Assembly: GCA_012862575.1 (NCBI GenBank) | Contig: BLSF01000047.1 | Span: forward strand, 1,853-65,852 | Source: Parietichytrium sp. I65-24A | Taxonomy: Eukaryota; Sar; Bigyra; Thraustochytrida; Thraustochytriidae | Direction of reading: 5' to 3' | Length of the DNA: 64,000 bases | In this document: positions 8,720-18,890 of the stretch, piece after piece | How the letters are laid out: every line of letters begins with the position of its first letter | Position numbering within the stretch: position 1 is the stretch's first letter | Notes under the pieces: generated by a model | Told to the model about the DNA's origin: nothing | Database searches by the model: none | The model's input: the letters and a program-made list of their open reading frames with translations, nothing else | Made by a program: the position numbers and the translations under genes

Positions 8720-11113
8720 CTAATCCTCCAGCACGCCATCGTTTCCATGAATCACAGCATGTTGCGGGGAAAATTGGTGCGGATCGTACGAGCGCTGAGC
8801 GGTGCTACAGGACGAATGCGTATTCACAAAGAGTGCCAAAAACACGAGAAAGTGAAGCGCGATGGCATAAAAGAATACAAATGAGCGAGTGTACTTGTTG
8901 GAGGTGAAGAAATTGACCGCGCTCAGAGTTATGCGCTCGGCGGGATTCAGGCTTTTGTACCGCTTCTTTCGCTCTCTCGCACTAAAGTCTGCGAACGGGT
9001 TGACGCGGTCCTCATATAGGGCACGATACTTGGCCTCCACCGCATCCGATCTGCTGTCTCGGCGGCTCGCGTTGGCTGTCGAGCGCACTTCCCCTCTCCT
9101 GCTCTGATCGACGCCGCGTTCCAGATCGACATTTGATTTTCCGGTAGACGGGTTGTACGCCTGCAGATATCTTATTTTCTCAAACATCGTGACGTTGTCG
9201 CTCTTCAGACTCTCCAGGTCCGACTGAGCATGCGAGAGCTGAACCGCGAGCTTGTCGCGATCGCACTCAAGCTCCAGCATGCGTTTTCTGTACTCGTTCC
9301 TCTGCTCGTTCATAATGTCCAAAAGAGACTGCTTCGGAGCAGAGCGAGAGCCTTCCGCCCCAGGTTCCCCTGTTCCTTGACTTCCACCCACGTTTTGCGT
9401 TGAGCCAACCGAAAAATCCCTCACTCCTACGTTCTCGGTTGCAGCAAGGAGAAGGTCGGCTGCTTTGAATTTGCTGCTTGAAGACAATGCTTCTCCCGGG
9501 AGTGAAGCTCCGCCCGGAATGCTATCAGCTCCGGTCTGCAGAGCTGCAGAGTTTAGGACTTTATTTCCGAGCTCCAGGCGCCTGATAAGATTTTCTTGGT
9601 CCTTCAACCTCTCGTCCGCATTTGCTTTTTCGTGTTTGACGGTCTCAAGCTCCTTGCGAGACTCCTCCAGCTCTACTCGAAGGGAGGTTGCAGTAGCCTC
9701 CAATTTGCGAATTCGACCGTGAAAGAGAATTTGATTCTCAAACAGTCCGTCTAGCTCCAAGTCTCCTTGGTCGTTCTCGGTTGGCGCTTCTCCAAGATCG
9801 ATAGCCTGCAGCATCCGCAGCTGTTGCTTGAGCTTCTGATATGCTTCCTGAGTGGGGCGAGCGCTAAGCTGAACCTTAAGGGCAAATGCCTCCTCTCCGA
9901 GCGCCTTGATGGTATCCTGTAGCTCCTCTTCTCTTGCCGCTCCCTCTTGTAGCTGAGCGTTAAGGTCAGCCTGAAAGCGAGACATTTGGGCCCGAAGACC
10001 GTCTTCCACCTCTTGCTTCCTAATAAGCTCGTCCTCCAGCTCCAGAACTCGCCTACGATCAGCCTCGTAGCCATCATCTGTCACCTCGTTTCTTCCAAGA
10101 CGATTGGCCGATTCAGATGAACGAAGCATCTCCAATTGCTGCTCCAAGGTAGCCACCTGAGAGGTTGACCTCTGCAACTCTTCTGACAGTAGGTCCAATT
10201 CTGATTGATGTGCTGCCTCGCTTTCTTCCAGCGCTGTGCGGGAGTCAAAGAGCTCCTCCTGGGATTTCTCGTAGAGGGCTTGTAATTCGGCAAGTCGCGC
10301 AGTGAGCTCGTCGTCTTGTTCTTTCTGCTTCTCCTCCACGGCCCGCTGATCCTTTAGTTTCTCCTCTAGAATTGAGTACATTTCAGATTCTTTCTCTTGT
10401 CGAGCTTGCTCTACAGCTTGAACCATCTGCTCTTGAAGTTCAACAATTTGTGTTTCTAGCCTTCGAATTGTGACTTCTTGGTTTTGGAGACCGGAAAACT
10501 CCTCGTCATTTTCCTCGAGCTCCTTTCGCAAGCGCGCATTCTCGGTCTCCAGCTCCAGAATAGTAGACTTGGACAGAGCAACCTGCTTCAGAACCTTGCG
10601 AGGGTCCTGGATCTCGTATACAGCCTTGTAGCTTTCGCGAAAGGCGGTGTCCGAGAACCTGGCGCGTTTTGTCAAAGAATCTATCTCTTCCTGATATGAT
10701 CGAAGAAGGGGCCCAAGCTTTTGCACCTTCTCTTCGTTGTCTACAATTTTTCTAAACTGTTTAGTCATTTCAGCAAGTTTCTTGCGACTGAGCAGCTGGA
10801 AGAATTCGCAAACCCCCCCAAAAAAAGTTAGACCTAGTTGCAAGTTTCTTTGCACAAGCTCGCGCTTCCAAACACTACTTACACTCTTGTTGTGGTTCTC
10901 CTCGATGCCGATCTCGAGCTTGTCAAGCTGCGCTTTGCACTCCATGAGATCGAATTGTTCCCACGAGCTCAACACCTCTTGAATCTCGGGTCCGCTCGGC
11001 CCGTTACCCCCGCTCTTAAAACCAGAGATCATCTGCCCCACAACTCCGCCAACGCGACTGGGTCTGGATGCGCTTTCTCCGACATTGTCCCCAAAGAGCA
11101 GATCGGCCTCCAT
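8720..11113 (-). CDS. CASP-type Golgi coiled-coil membrane protein
   Basis: A minus-strand gene in two exons (11113-10883 and 10795-8720). The frame is open across the gap, but 10882-10796 begins with GTAAGT, ends in TTCCAG, is 87 bp and encodes a segment unlike the family; removing it restores the match to animal CASP. The product is then 768 residues. I start at ATG 11113 because the open frame upstream to 11263 has no ATG. Most of the protein is heptad-rich coiled coil containing LRKELEEN and NQEVTIRRLETQI. The C-terminus has the CASP signature YEDRVNPFADFSARERKKRY followed by one membrane span (FVFFYAIALHFLVFLALFV), so it is tail-anchored. CASP (Coy1 in yeast) is a Golgi golgin acting in intra-Golgi vesicle traffic. 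Confidence 0.92.
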   Translation of the reverse strand: MEADLLFGDNVGESASRPSRVGGVVGQMISGFKSGGNGPSGPEIQEVLSSWEQFDLMECKAQLDKLEIGIEENHNKSVSSVWKRELVQRNLQLGLTFFGGVCEFFQLLSRKKLAEMTKQFRKIVDNEEKVQKLGPLLRSYQEEIDSLTKRARFSDTAFRESYKAVYEIQDPRKVLKQVALSKSTILELETENARLRKELEENDEEFSGLQNQEVTIRRLETQIVELQEQMVQAVEQARQEKESEMYSILEEKLKDQRAVEEKQKEQDDELTARLAELQALYEKSQEELFDSRTALEESEAAHQSELDLLSEELQRSTSQVATLEQQLEMLRSSESANRLGRNEVTDDGYEADRRRVLELEDELIRKQEVEDGLRAQMSRFQADLNAQLQEGAAREEELQDTIKALGEEAFALKVQLSARPTQEAYQKLKQQLRMLQAIDLGEAPTENDQGDLELDGLFENQILFHGRIRKLEATATSLRVELEESRKELETVKHEKANADERLKDQENLIRRLELGNKVLNSAALQTGADSIPGGASLPGEALSSSSKFKAADLLLAATENVGVRDFSVGSTQNVGGSQGTGEPGAEGSRSAPKQSLLDIMNEQRNEYRKRMLELECDRDKLAVQLSHAQSDLESLKSDNVTMFEKIRYLQAYNPSTGKSNVDLERGVDQSRRGEVRSTANASRRDSRSDAVEAKYRALYEDRVNPFADFSARERKKRYKSLNPAERITLSAVNFFTSNKYTRSFVFFYAIALHFLVFLALFVNTHSSCSTAQRSYDPHQFSPQHAVIHGNDGVLED

Positions 11114-12216
11114 CTCCGTACTCCGATACTGACTCCAATCAAGAAGAAGAAGAAGTACTACACCTCGTCGCGAAAAGGTCACTCTCAACTCACGAGCACC
11201 AACGACACAATGTGAACCCCGCCAGAGCACCTGCTTTTCCCGACCTTTCTTCCCAATCGCCACAACCCTTTGCCAACTTTTCCTTTTCTGTTTCCCGATC
11301 CTTTTGGACTTGCAAGAGCTTGCACTTGTCCTTTCCTCTCTCTGTCTATGTATATGTTTAGAAGTATCCCGCCACTCCCGGCCGCGACCTGACTCCCCGC
11401 ACCTGAGTTACCTGAGTGGCCGACCAGCACGATAACGAAACTTGTAGCTAAGTAGCTACGTGCGTCAAGCTGTGGGGTAGACTGAATACTTACAGTCGCC
11501 GTATGCCGTGCGCACCCTTCTCTAACCCGCAGGAGAACGTGTCTCGGATCCACTCAAGAGTGTGGCATTGAATACTATTGAAAACCCTTGAAAAAGAAAC
11601 TATCGCCTCTCTGTTCAGAATGAAATTAATGAAATGAAAGGGTACCGGTACTGTGCTCAGTGCTTGATCCTATTGATCTACGTAATTTACACAGAGACGT
11701 ATGTCCGCACGTCGATGCAAGTATTGTATTTGACGTAAAGGAGAAATCTCACGGGACATCTTTCCGCATGCCTCGCAAAAAGTGTCATCCCTCGTTGATG
11801 GATTTTGGGTGATTTCAATCTTGATTGTGAGATTGACAATGATTGACAGATGGATTGTTGATTGATGATTGATCTTGTGAACACATTTGTGAACGCTCAA
11901 AGTTCTCACCGTGTGTGTCAATCAACAAAAGCAAGACACTCGCAAAGGGACTGACTCGCCCATGTACGCGAATAATGAATGAATGAATGAATGAATGAAA
12001 GGGACTGACCAACGAGCCAACCTAGGTGTGGGGCAGACTGACAGACAGACAGAGGAGAGCGGGAGGAAATAAGCAAGAAAGACGGAAAGGTTAGCTTTTG
12101 AGGACCGAGAGGGAGAGTGCGAGTTGTAGTCTTGTCGGCGGGCGTGCCGGTCTGACGGTGGCGCAGGGCTGGGAAGCTTCGTATGATGCTGTTCAGTGGA
12201 GCTGGAAGAAGCGGCG
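11114..12216. other. Divergent promoter region, CASP / REV3
   Basis: About 1.1 kb between two divergent genes. It contains a run of GATT/GATTGATT-type repeats near 11815-11880 and a GAAT tetranucleotide run near 11973-11999. No additional gene is supported. Promoters for both flanking genes must lie here, but I cannot point to a specific element. Confidence 0.5.
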
Positions 12217-15200
12217 ATGGAGACGCTTCCGTGGGTTAGCTCGTGCAGGAGAAAGCAGAGGCGGAAGACGGAAATTGGCGAGGCTCCGACGACGGCCAGA
12301 CCCTGGCAGACTGACCGAGATGTCGCAGGAGCGAAAACGCAGATCATCAACGATAATGGCACGTTCGAATCGAGTCAGGAGCAGGGCGAAGAGCCGCCTC
12401 GGGAGGGAGGCGAAGCTGCCGGAGGTAGGTCCGGAGCTCGCAGACTGGCTCTGTTCCGGTGTAGCATTGTGTACATTGACCAGTATGTGACACGGGCCAA
12501 TGAACCGATCATCCGCATCTTTGGCCGGTCTAGGACCGAGCACGCCGCTTGCGTTCACGTGCATGGGTGCTTCCCGTACCTCTTCGTCAAAGCCTTGAGG
12601 CCAACGTTGGAATTTCTTGACGAGCTCAGACTAGCTATTGACAAGTCAAAGTTCTCTGGCATCTTGCATTCCATGATGCTCTGCAAAGGGGTGGACTACT
12701 ATGGCTACCGTGAGAAAGTTGAGGCTTTTGTGAAAATAGAGATCAATGCCCCGTCTCAGCTGAACGCATTTGGACTCTTCTTGCAGTCTGGAAATCACGA
12801 ACTCATGAGGCAGCTTCAACCTTACGAGACACACATCCCGTACTTGCTCCAATTCCTTTCCGACTACGAATTGTCAGGGATGGGGTTCATCGAGCTTGAA
12901 ACCTTCACGAACGTAGCCCCGGACCTTCGCCAAACGGTCGACAACGAGGACTTGCGATACGAGATCGACGTGCACGTTGAGGACATCATCACCCCGCAGA
13001 GGATGGAGCACGACCTCAAGGTACCTTCGCTGAAAGGGTGGCTCGAGGAGCTCCGCGAATACGTGTTCTCGGAAGATGTCTCATACGACCACTCCCCGTC
13101 GCTTGGAAGTCAACGGGAATCGGTTAGTCAGAGAAGCAACAGCCAGCTCAAAGCCCAGTTCCGGCACTGGCTAGAGACGACCAACTCTAACGTGTCCCAA
13201 GAGGCATTGTCAGCACAGACGGTAAGTACTCAAGAGGCGCTGAATATTCTGAAATCATTCCAAGGTGAGGAGAGCCAATCGGCTGGATCTGACCAGCCAA
13301 AAGACCCAGTAAAGTTGAATGAAGATTTGCTCTACTCGTCTTCGGACGAGGATGCTGACGCGGATGATGGGGCGGCGGGTGGACTCAACTTTACCCAACT
13401 AGAGCTTGACAATTGGCACAACTCAAGCACCTCCTCCACGGCATCTTCAGTTGCAACCTCGATACAGGGGCCCCCGATTCACACGAGGGAAGCAACTACG
13501 AAAGCTGCAAAACAGGTTGCGGAAGCCATGGGTCAAACATGGGAATCGGCGTCGGTTTCACAGCCTGGAAAACTCAGGGAGAGTTCGCTTTGGTCACCTC
13601 GCAACAGCTGCGGCCAACCGCTGCAGTCCTCATCTTCGAGCTCCGGAATAAGTAGCGCAAAGTCAGGGAGAGACGTTGTGCTTCGTCCACTGGAGGAGCC
13701 TCCGACACTCGGAGAACTCATATTCAGCACGGAGGGTCTCCGGTTTCATGAGGTTCACGAGAAGCACTATTTTTCAAACCAGGATGATGCCAACAAAGAG
13801 CTCGGACTCAATCGAAAAGCTCCAAAATCTTTTTTGCATGTGAAAGGGTCTGGCAAGAAGAAGCGTTCGCACTTCGATGCCAAGAAAAGGCTTCATACTG
13901 TGATCTTGAGCCCCAAGGAGGCCCCGCCACTTCGAAGCCAAGTCGAAAGGGATCTGAGAAAGCTGCAACCGCGTGCGGCCTGCAACAGAGTGGATGGTGG
14001 AGAGTATACCAGAGGGGACACTGGAAGCTCCGCGTCTGTGGAACCGTCCGACGGGAGCAACAACCCAGTCGGGATCGAAAAGGTCGACACTGGTGGACGA
14101 CAATTACATGACCGCAAACAGTCCCCCACCCTGGCCACGTTTCAGTTGATGATTGTCGAGGTAATCGCCAAGAGTTCTCACAAGAGGGAGCCTAACCCTG
14201 AATCGGACGAGGTTCTGTGTATTTATGCTGCTGTTTACGAAGATTCCAGGCTCGTAGCGAGCAGACAGATGTTCGAGTTGGTCCCGAAACACGAGAAACG
14301 GTTATTAGAGACATTTGCAGACTACGTGCAGCTGTGCAACCCGGACGCCATTGGGGGCTGGGAAATTCAGCGCAAAAGCCTCGGGTATCTCATTAACAGG
14401 GCAGTGGCAATTGGTTACACTACTTTTTCGCAGCAGCTGTCAAGGGTGCCGAAAGGTCCGCAGGATCGCCGGCACCTCAACGATAGCTATGGCAAAGATA
14501 ATTACAGCGAATTTTGGCTCGCTGGACGGCATGTGTTCAACATCTGGCGAATCGTGCGCAGAGAAATCGACCTCTCCTCGTACTCGCTCGAAAACGTGGC
14601 TCAGGACCTGTTTCAGACACCGATTGCCCAGTTTTCTGGGTACAAACTTTATGACTACTTTATGAGGCGGAGCTCGCGGTCCACCGCGATGGAGCATTTG
14701 GAAAAGGTTGTTGAGATGGTGCATCGCATCGTGTCACACTTGGACTTTGTCACCAAATCGAGCGAATTCTCCAAGCTCTTGGGACTCGATTTGTTTTCTA
14801 CAATGACCCGTGGGTCTCAGTTCCAAGTCGAAGGGGTTATGGTGCGTGTGGCAAAGCCACTCAACTACCTCATGCCAAGCCCCAGTCGGCAGCAAGTCGC
14901 GACCCAACCTGGTTTGGAATACATTGCCCTGAACTTGGAGCCAAAGTCAAATCTCTACTGCGACCCTGTTGCAGTCATGGATTTCCGCTCTCTGTACCCG
15001 TCTGTCATCATCGCCTTCAACTTGTGTTTTTCCACATTTGTTGGCAAGATCAAGAAGGACGGATCTGGCGAGCTCATGTGCGAAGCCGGTGTCTTCGCTC
15101 ATCACAGGTGTGACAGAGGAGGATATCCCAGCCGCCGAGAACTGCTAGACCTCATCGATAAAGACAAGTTGTTCATTACCCCGAGTGGGTCGGTGTTTGT

Positions 15201-16578
15201 GACAGAAGACGTGCGGCGAGGTGTTATCCCTCAAATGCTTTCGGAGATCCTGTCCACACGAATCACGATGCAGGACGGCCTGAAGCTTTGCCAAAAGATG
15301 GGCCGGGATGCCTGGAAGCGGGTGTTGCACGCCCGCCAGTTGGCGCTCAAGCTTCTCGCAAATGTGACGTACGGCTATACAGCTGCCTCCTACAGCGGGA
15401 GGATGCCCATGTCGGCTCTTGCTGACTCCATCGTGTCAGTGAGCAAGGACGCGTTGGAGACAGTCATGCGCCTTGCAGTAAGCTCTGAGTCGCCATGGGC
15501 AGGACTTTGTCCCCGTCCCCTCAAGGTGCTTTACGGGGACACCGATTCCATGTTCTTGCAGTTTCCCGACTGCAGCCTTAGCGGGGCATTTCACATCGGG
15601 ACAATGATGGCGCAACATGCTTCTATGCTCTTTCCCAACCCAATGAAGTTGCAGTTTGAAAAGGTATACCACCCCTCAATGCTTGTCGCGAAGAAGAGAT
15701 ACTGTGGGATGAAGTATGAGACCGTCGACTCGTCGCCGAAAATTGAGAGTAAAGGCTTGGAATCAATACGTAGGGACTCGTGCCCCATCATGAAGACAAT
15801 CATGAACGATGTCTTGCACTCTTTGTTTACCACAAGAGATCTCAGTTCAACCAAGCGAATCTTCCAACGACACATGATGGATATACTCGAGCTGCGAGTC
15901 AGCGCCCGCGAGTTTGTGTTCGCTTCAAAGGTGAAAATCCCCATTGACAAACGCTATCGCGGACCCACGCTCCCGCCTAGCGCTGCAGTGGCCAAGCGAC
16001 TTGCGAGTAGGGACCCCATGCTTATGCCCGTCCACAAAGAGCGCGTGCCGTACGTGATTGTAAACGGCCCGCCAGCTGCACGACTGGTGGACCTCGTGGA
16101 AACCCCGCGCCCCGACTCCAATATCAACGTCTTGTACTACATCCGAAACAAACTGATCAGGCCCCTCAATAGACTCTTTCGGCTTATCAATGTAGACGTC
16201 GAGCACTGGTACAAGTCCATGAACAAGGCCCCTACCTTAACGTTTCGGTTCTCTTCGCGGGCGTCACTGGGCAACCCCGGAAAAGGGAGCATCCATAGAC
16301 ACTTTCAAACCGTTGTTTGCTATGCGTGCGAAGGCAAATTTGCAGGGACAATGCGGACCTCCAATGACCTCTTGAAGAACGAGTTTGGTGTTCCGCTCTG
16401 CCCCTCTTGCATTGCAAACGGCCAGACCACCGCAGTCCTGGTCGCTTTGAAGGAAAAGGAATCCGAGCGCAAGTTGCTGCTGACCATGTACCAGTGCAAG
16501 CGATGCACCGGAGAAGTGGGATTAGGCAACGCTTGCCAGAACCTGTCTTGCCCAGCTTATTACGCCCAAATGTGGTAA
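12217..16578 (+). CDS. REV3: DNA polymerase zeta catalytic subunit
   Basis: A single unspliced frame of 1,453 residues from ATG 12217. It is close in size to yeast Rev3 (about 1,500) and less than half the vertebrate protein. The N-terminal B-family domain includes HVHGCFPYLFVKA and YETHIPYLLQFLSDYELSGM. The middle is low-complexity. The exonuclease-like region (from about residue 640) lacks the usual acidic residues but retains DAIGGWEIQRKSLGYL, as in other REV3 proteins. Polymerase motifs are intact: A, DFRSLYPSVII (about 922); B, KLLANVTYGY (about 1044); C, YGDTDS (about 1105). The C-terminus has two cysteine clusters: C-Y-A-C...C-P-S-C (about 1367) and C-K-R-C...C-Q-N-L-S-C (about 1426), the second expected to hold Fe-S and bind accessory subunits. 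Function: error-prone translesion extension past DNA damage. Confidence 0.95.
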   Translation: METLPWVSSCRRKQRRKTEIGEAPTTARPWQTDRDVAGAKTQIINDNGTFESSQEQGEEPPREGGEAAGGRSGARRLALFRCSIVYIDQYVTRANEPIIRIFGRSRTEHAACVHVHGCFPYLFVKALRPTLEFLDELRLAIDKSKFSGILHSMMLCKGVDYYGYREKVEAFVKIEINAPSQLNAFGLFLQSGNHELMRQLQPYETHIPYLLQFLSDYELSGMGFIELETFTNVAPDLRQTVDNEDLRYEIDVHVEDIITPQRMEHDLKVPSLKGWLEELREYVFSEDVSYDHSPSLGSQRESVSQRSNSQLKAQFRHWLETTNSNVSQEALSAQTVSTQEALNILKSFQGEESQSAGSDQPKDPVKLNEDLLYSSSDEDADADDGAAGGLNFTQLELDNWHNSSTSSTASSVATSIQGPPIHTREATTKAAKQVAEAMGQTWESASVSQPGKLRESSLWSPRNSCGQPLQSSSSSSGISSAKSGRDVVLRPLEEPPTLGELIFSTEGLRFHEVHEKHYFSNQDDANKELGLNRKAPKSFLHVKGSGKKKRSHFDAKKRLHTVILSPKEAPPLRSQVERDLRKLQPRAACNRVDGGEYTRGDTGSSASVEPSDGSNNPVGIEKVDTGGRQLHDRKQSPTLATFQLMIVEVIAKSSHKREPNPESDEVLCIYAAVYEDSRLVASRQMFELVPKHEKRLLETFADYVQLCNPDAIGGWEIQRKSLGYLINRAVAIGYTTFSQQLSRVPKGPQDRRHLNDSYGKDNYSEFWLAGRHVFNIWRIVRREIDLSSYSLENVAQDLFQTPIAQFSGYKLYDYFMRRSSRSTAMEHLEKVVEMVHRIVSHLDFVTKSSEFSKLLGLDLFSTMTRGSQFQVEGVMVRVAKPLNYLMPSPSRQQVATQPGLEYIALNLEPKSNLYCDPVAVMDFRSLYPSVIIAFNLCFSTFVGKIKKDGSGELMCEAGVFAHHRCDRGGYPSRRELLDLIDKDKLFITPSGSVFVTEDVRRGVIPQMLSEILSTRITMQDGLKLCQKMGRDAWKRVLHARQLALKLLANVTYGYTAASYSGRMPMSALADSIVSVSKDALETVMRLAVSSESPWAGLCPRPLKVLYGDTDSMFLQFPDCSLSGAFHIGTMMAQHASMLFPNPMKLQFEKVYHPSMLVAKKRYCGMKYETVDSSPKIESKGLESIRRDSCPIMKTIMNDVLHSLFTTRDLSSTKRIFQRHMMDILELRVSAREFVFASKVKIPIDKRYRGPTLPPSAAVAKRLASRDPMLMPVHKERVPYVIVNGPPAARLVDLVETPRPDSNINVLYYIRNKLIRPLNRLFRLINVDVEHWYKSMNKAPTLTFRFSSRASLGNPGKGSIHRHFQTVVCYACEGKFAGTMRTSNDLLKNEFGVPLCPSCIANGQTTAVLVALKEKESERKLLLTMYQCKRCTGEVGLGNACQNLSCPAYYAQMW

Positions 16579-17567
16579 ACGCTTTGAATGCGGCGCAACT
16601 CGCCGCGGCAATGTGAAATACAAGTACTTTAAACTCTTTCCCGCGGTCTCTATTGCAGCAGACTCGTTGCGCGCGCTCATTTTTTTTCACTTCTCCGCAG
16701 CTCACACACAAGTGTCTGTGCTTTTAACCAGCTTCTATCCAGATGTCTGTGCTTTTAACCAGCTTCTATCCAGAGTAGCACGCAAGACAGGTGATGAAGA
16801 ACATGCATGCACATAAATGAAGCTCTTTTTACGCAAGCGCTATCCGCGCATGCAATTTCACTTTCCCGCGTTCACCGAGGCAAACGTCAAATGCAATCCA
16901 GCTAAACATTATAAAAACCAAAAAAAGGAATGTACTTTTTCTCGCCAAATCTCCCTCACAAGAACCCACTCTGACTGGAGTCACTGTCAAGAACCCAAAG
17001 CCGCAAGAACCCACGCAACCCCCCAGGCTTCAAAGTTCGGTATTCGACTACCGGTACTGCCGTACTGACGAGACCCGAGTAGGCACCGGACTCAAGAACC
17101 CCAAGACACAGGAACCCACGCCATTCAGACAGGGGATTGATTGGTTCCTGACGACTACCCAAGTTGGACTCAAGAACCCAAAGATACAATTCCTTCACCT
17201 AAGACCTCCTCACCACCCGCTACCACCCTGTCCAGCCACAGACTCACAGCCTACCCTACCACCAGCTATAGCGCTTACACTAGCTGCTGGGCCCACACTG
17301 CTAGTCCATCATATATGCTTTACCATAGCCCCGCCCTCGGCGCGTCGCCCAAACTCCTACCCCGTCGCTAATGGTTTCCCGTAGCGAAAGGTAGAAAATT
17401 ACACTGCATAGATCTCCCTCCTTTCTTTCGTCCCCACACTTGGCAAGCTGCGGGTACGATAAGCTTGTGAGAGGGTGCTTGGCGATAGGGATATAGATAG
17501 GTAGTTAGTTAGCATAAGTGTACGGAAAGGTCCTCTTAGCTGTGGGGTGTGGTGAACCAAAAAAAAG
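16579..17567. other. Intergenic with short repeats
   Basis: About 1 kb without a supported gene. It holds a 31-bp tandem repeat (16713-16774) and, from about 16960 to 17190, several dispersed CAAGAACCC-like motifs. The final bases before ATG 17568 are A-rich. Confidence 0.5.
16713..16774 (+). repeat. 31-bp perfect tandem repeat, two copies
   Basis: The unit beginning TGTCTGTGCTTTTAACCAGC is present twice, at 16713-16743 and 16744-16774, with no difference. It lies about 140 bp downstream of the REV3 stop codon. Confidence 0.9.
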
Positions 17568-18890
17568 ATGATCTCTCTCCGAAACTGTGTGAGGCGCGGA
17601 CTTGCCGGCGCCGTCCTCGCCAGCCGCGCAGGTGTGGTGTCCTCGCGCGGTTTTTCCAGTAAGGCCTCGGCTAGCAGCAAGCCTGCTGTGGGGGTGTCCT
17701 CGCCCGTAGCTGCGGGCGCGTGCGCCGGAGGGCTGGCTCTTCTCCTCGCGTTCGGCAGCGGGTCCGCGTCCCATGCCGAGTCCCCACAGGTGGCCGCCGT
17801 CCCCGAGGACGCCCAAGCTGCGGTGCTGGACGCGCAAGAAGGCAAGGAGCTGCTGGCCAGCAGCGGGGAGTGCGCGGAAAGTTCCGCGGAGAGTTCTGGG
17901 AACGGCGCCGTGGAACAGAGGCTGAGCGAGCTGGAAGCGCGCGTGCAGGAGCTGGAGCGGCGCGCGCATGTGTCAGGCGCGGGGAAGAAGAACGAAGCGT
18001 TCGTTTTCATTAAGCCGCATGCGGTGACGGACAAGGTGAAGGAGCTGGTGGCGAGCGGTCTTGCGCAGGCGGGAATCAAGATCAAGAAGGAAGGAAGCAT
18101 CAAGCACGACACCATCGACGAGAAGCAGCTCATTGACAACCACTACGGCGCCATCGCCAGCAAGGCCGTCTCGCTCAAGCCGGAACAACAGAACGTTCCA
18201 GCCAAGGGCAAGGACAACTTCGCCAAGATGTTTAACGAGTCGTGGGAGGACGCAATCAGCGCCGGGAAAGTGTTCAATGCCGCGGACGCATGCAAGAAGC
18301 TGGGCATCAACGGCGCCGATCTGGACAAGAAGTGGGCCACCCTCAACCGCGACGAGAATCTGCTCAAGTTTGGCGGCGGCCATTACGTCGGCAAGGTGGA
18401 CGACATCTACGTCATCAACGGATTCTACATGGCCATGCGCGACAAGTACGCCAGCGACCCTGCGCAGATTCATTACTACGTGGTGGAGTGGGACCCGTCC
18501 AAGCTCAACTGGGAGGACTTTCGCAACCGCGTTCTTGGCAGCACCGACCCTTCCACCGCCGCTGACGGCTCTCTGAGAAAGCGCATCCTGCAGGAGTGGG
18601 AGAACCTCGGTCTCTCCGCTCAGCCGGACGTCGGCGACAACGGAGTGCACGCGTCTGCTAGCCCATTTGAGGCGCTCGCCGAGCGCATCAACTGGGTTGG
18701 CCACACTCTTGAGAGCGACAACTTTGGCAAAGCGCTGCTTAGCCTTGGAGTCCCTGAGGACAAGCTCAAGGAGTGGCTCAAGGACGCCCAGGTCCAGGTC
18801 AATGGCGCGACCACCTCCATCTTCGACTTTCTCGAGGACCACGACAGCAGTGACGTGCTTGACAAGATCACCGAAATCATCGTCGAGTAA
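17568..18890 (+). CDS. Mitochondrial-type NDK-like protein
   Basis: A 440-residue unspliced protein. Residues 1-30 are Arg/Ser/Ala-rich with no acidic residue and an R-G-F-S-S site, typical of a mitochondrial presequence. Residues about 46-66 form a hydrophobic segment, then a short coiled coil (about 115-133). From about 143 it resembles nucleoside diphosphate kinase: FVFIKPHAV (149 is the conserved Lys), GSTDPSTAADGSLR (Arg337) and DNGVHASASP, where His361 is in the position of the phospho-histidine. Between the first and later motifs lies an insert of over 100 residues (GKVFNAADACKKLGI, GGGHYVGKVDDIYVINGFYM), and the usual HGSD reads HASA. Relatives are, from memory, common in dinoflagellates and other algae. 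Kinase activity is plausible but unproven. An organellar membrane location is inferred. Confidence 0.82.
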   Translation: MISLRNCVRRGLAGAVLASRAGVVSSRGFSSKASASSKPAVGVSSPVAAGACAGGLALLLAFGSGSASHAESPQVAAVPEDAQAAVLDAQEGKELLASSGECAESSAESSGNGAVEQRLSELEARVQELERRAHVSGAGKKNEAFVFIKPHAVTDKVKELVASGLAQAGIKIKKEGSIKHDTIDEKQLIDNHYGAIASKAVSLKPEQQNVPAKGKDNFAKMFNESWEDAISAGKVFNAADACKKLGINGADLDKKWATLNRDENLLKFGGGHYVGKVDDIYVINGFYMAMRDKYASDPAQIHYYVVEWDPSKLNWEDFRNRVLGSTDPSTAADGSLRKRILQEWENLGLSAQPDVGDNGVHASASPFEALAERINWVGHTLESDNFGKALLSLGVPEDKLKEWLKDAQVQVNGATTSIFDFLEDHDSSDVLDKITEIIVE

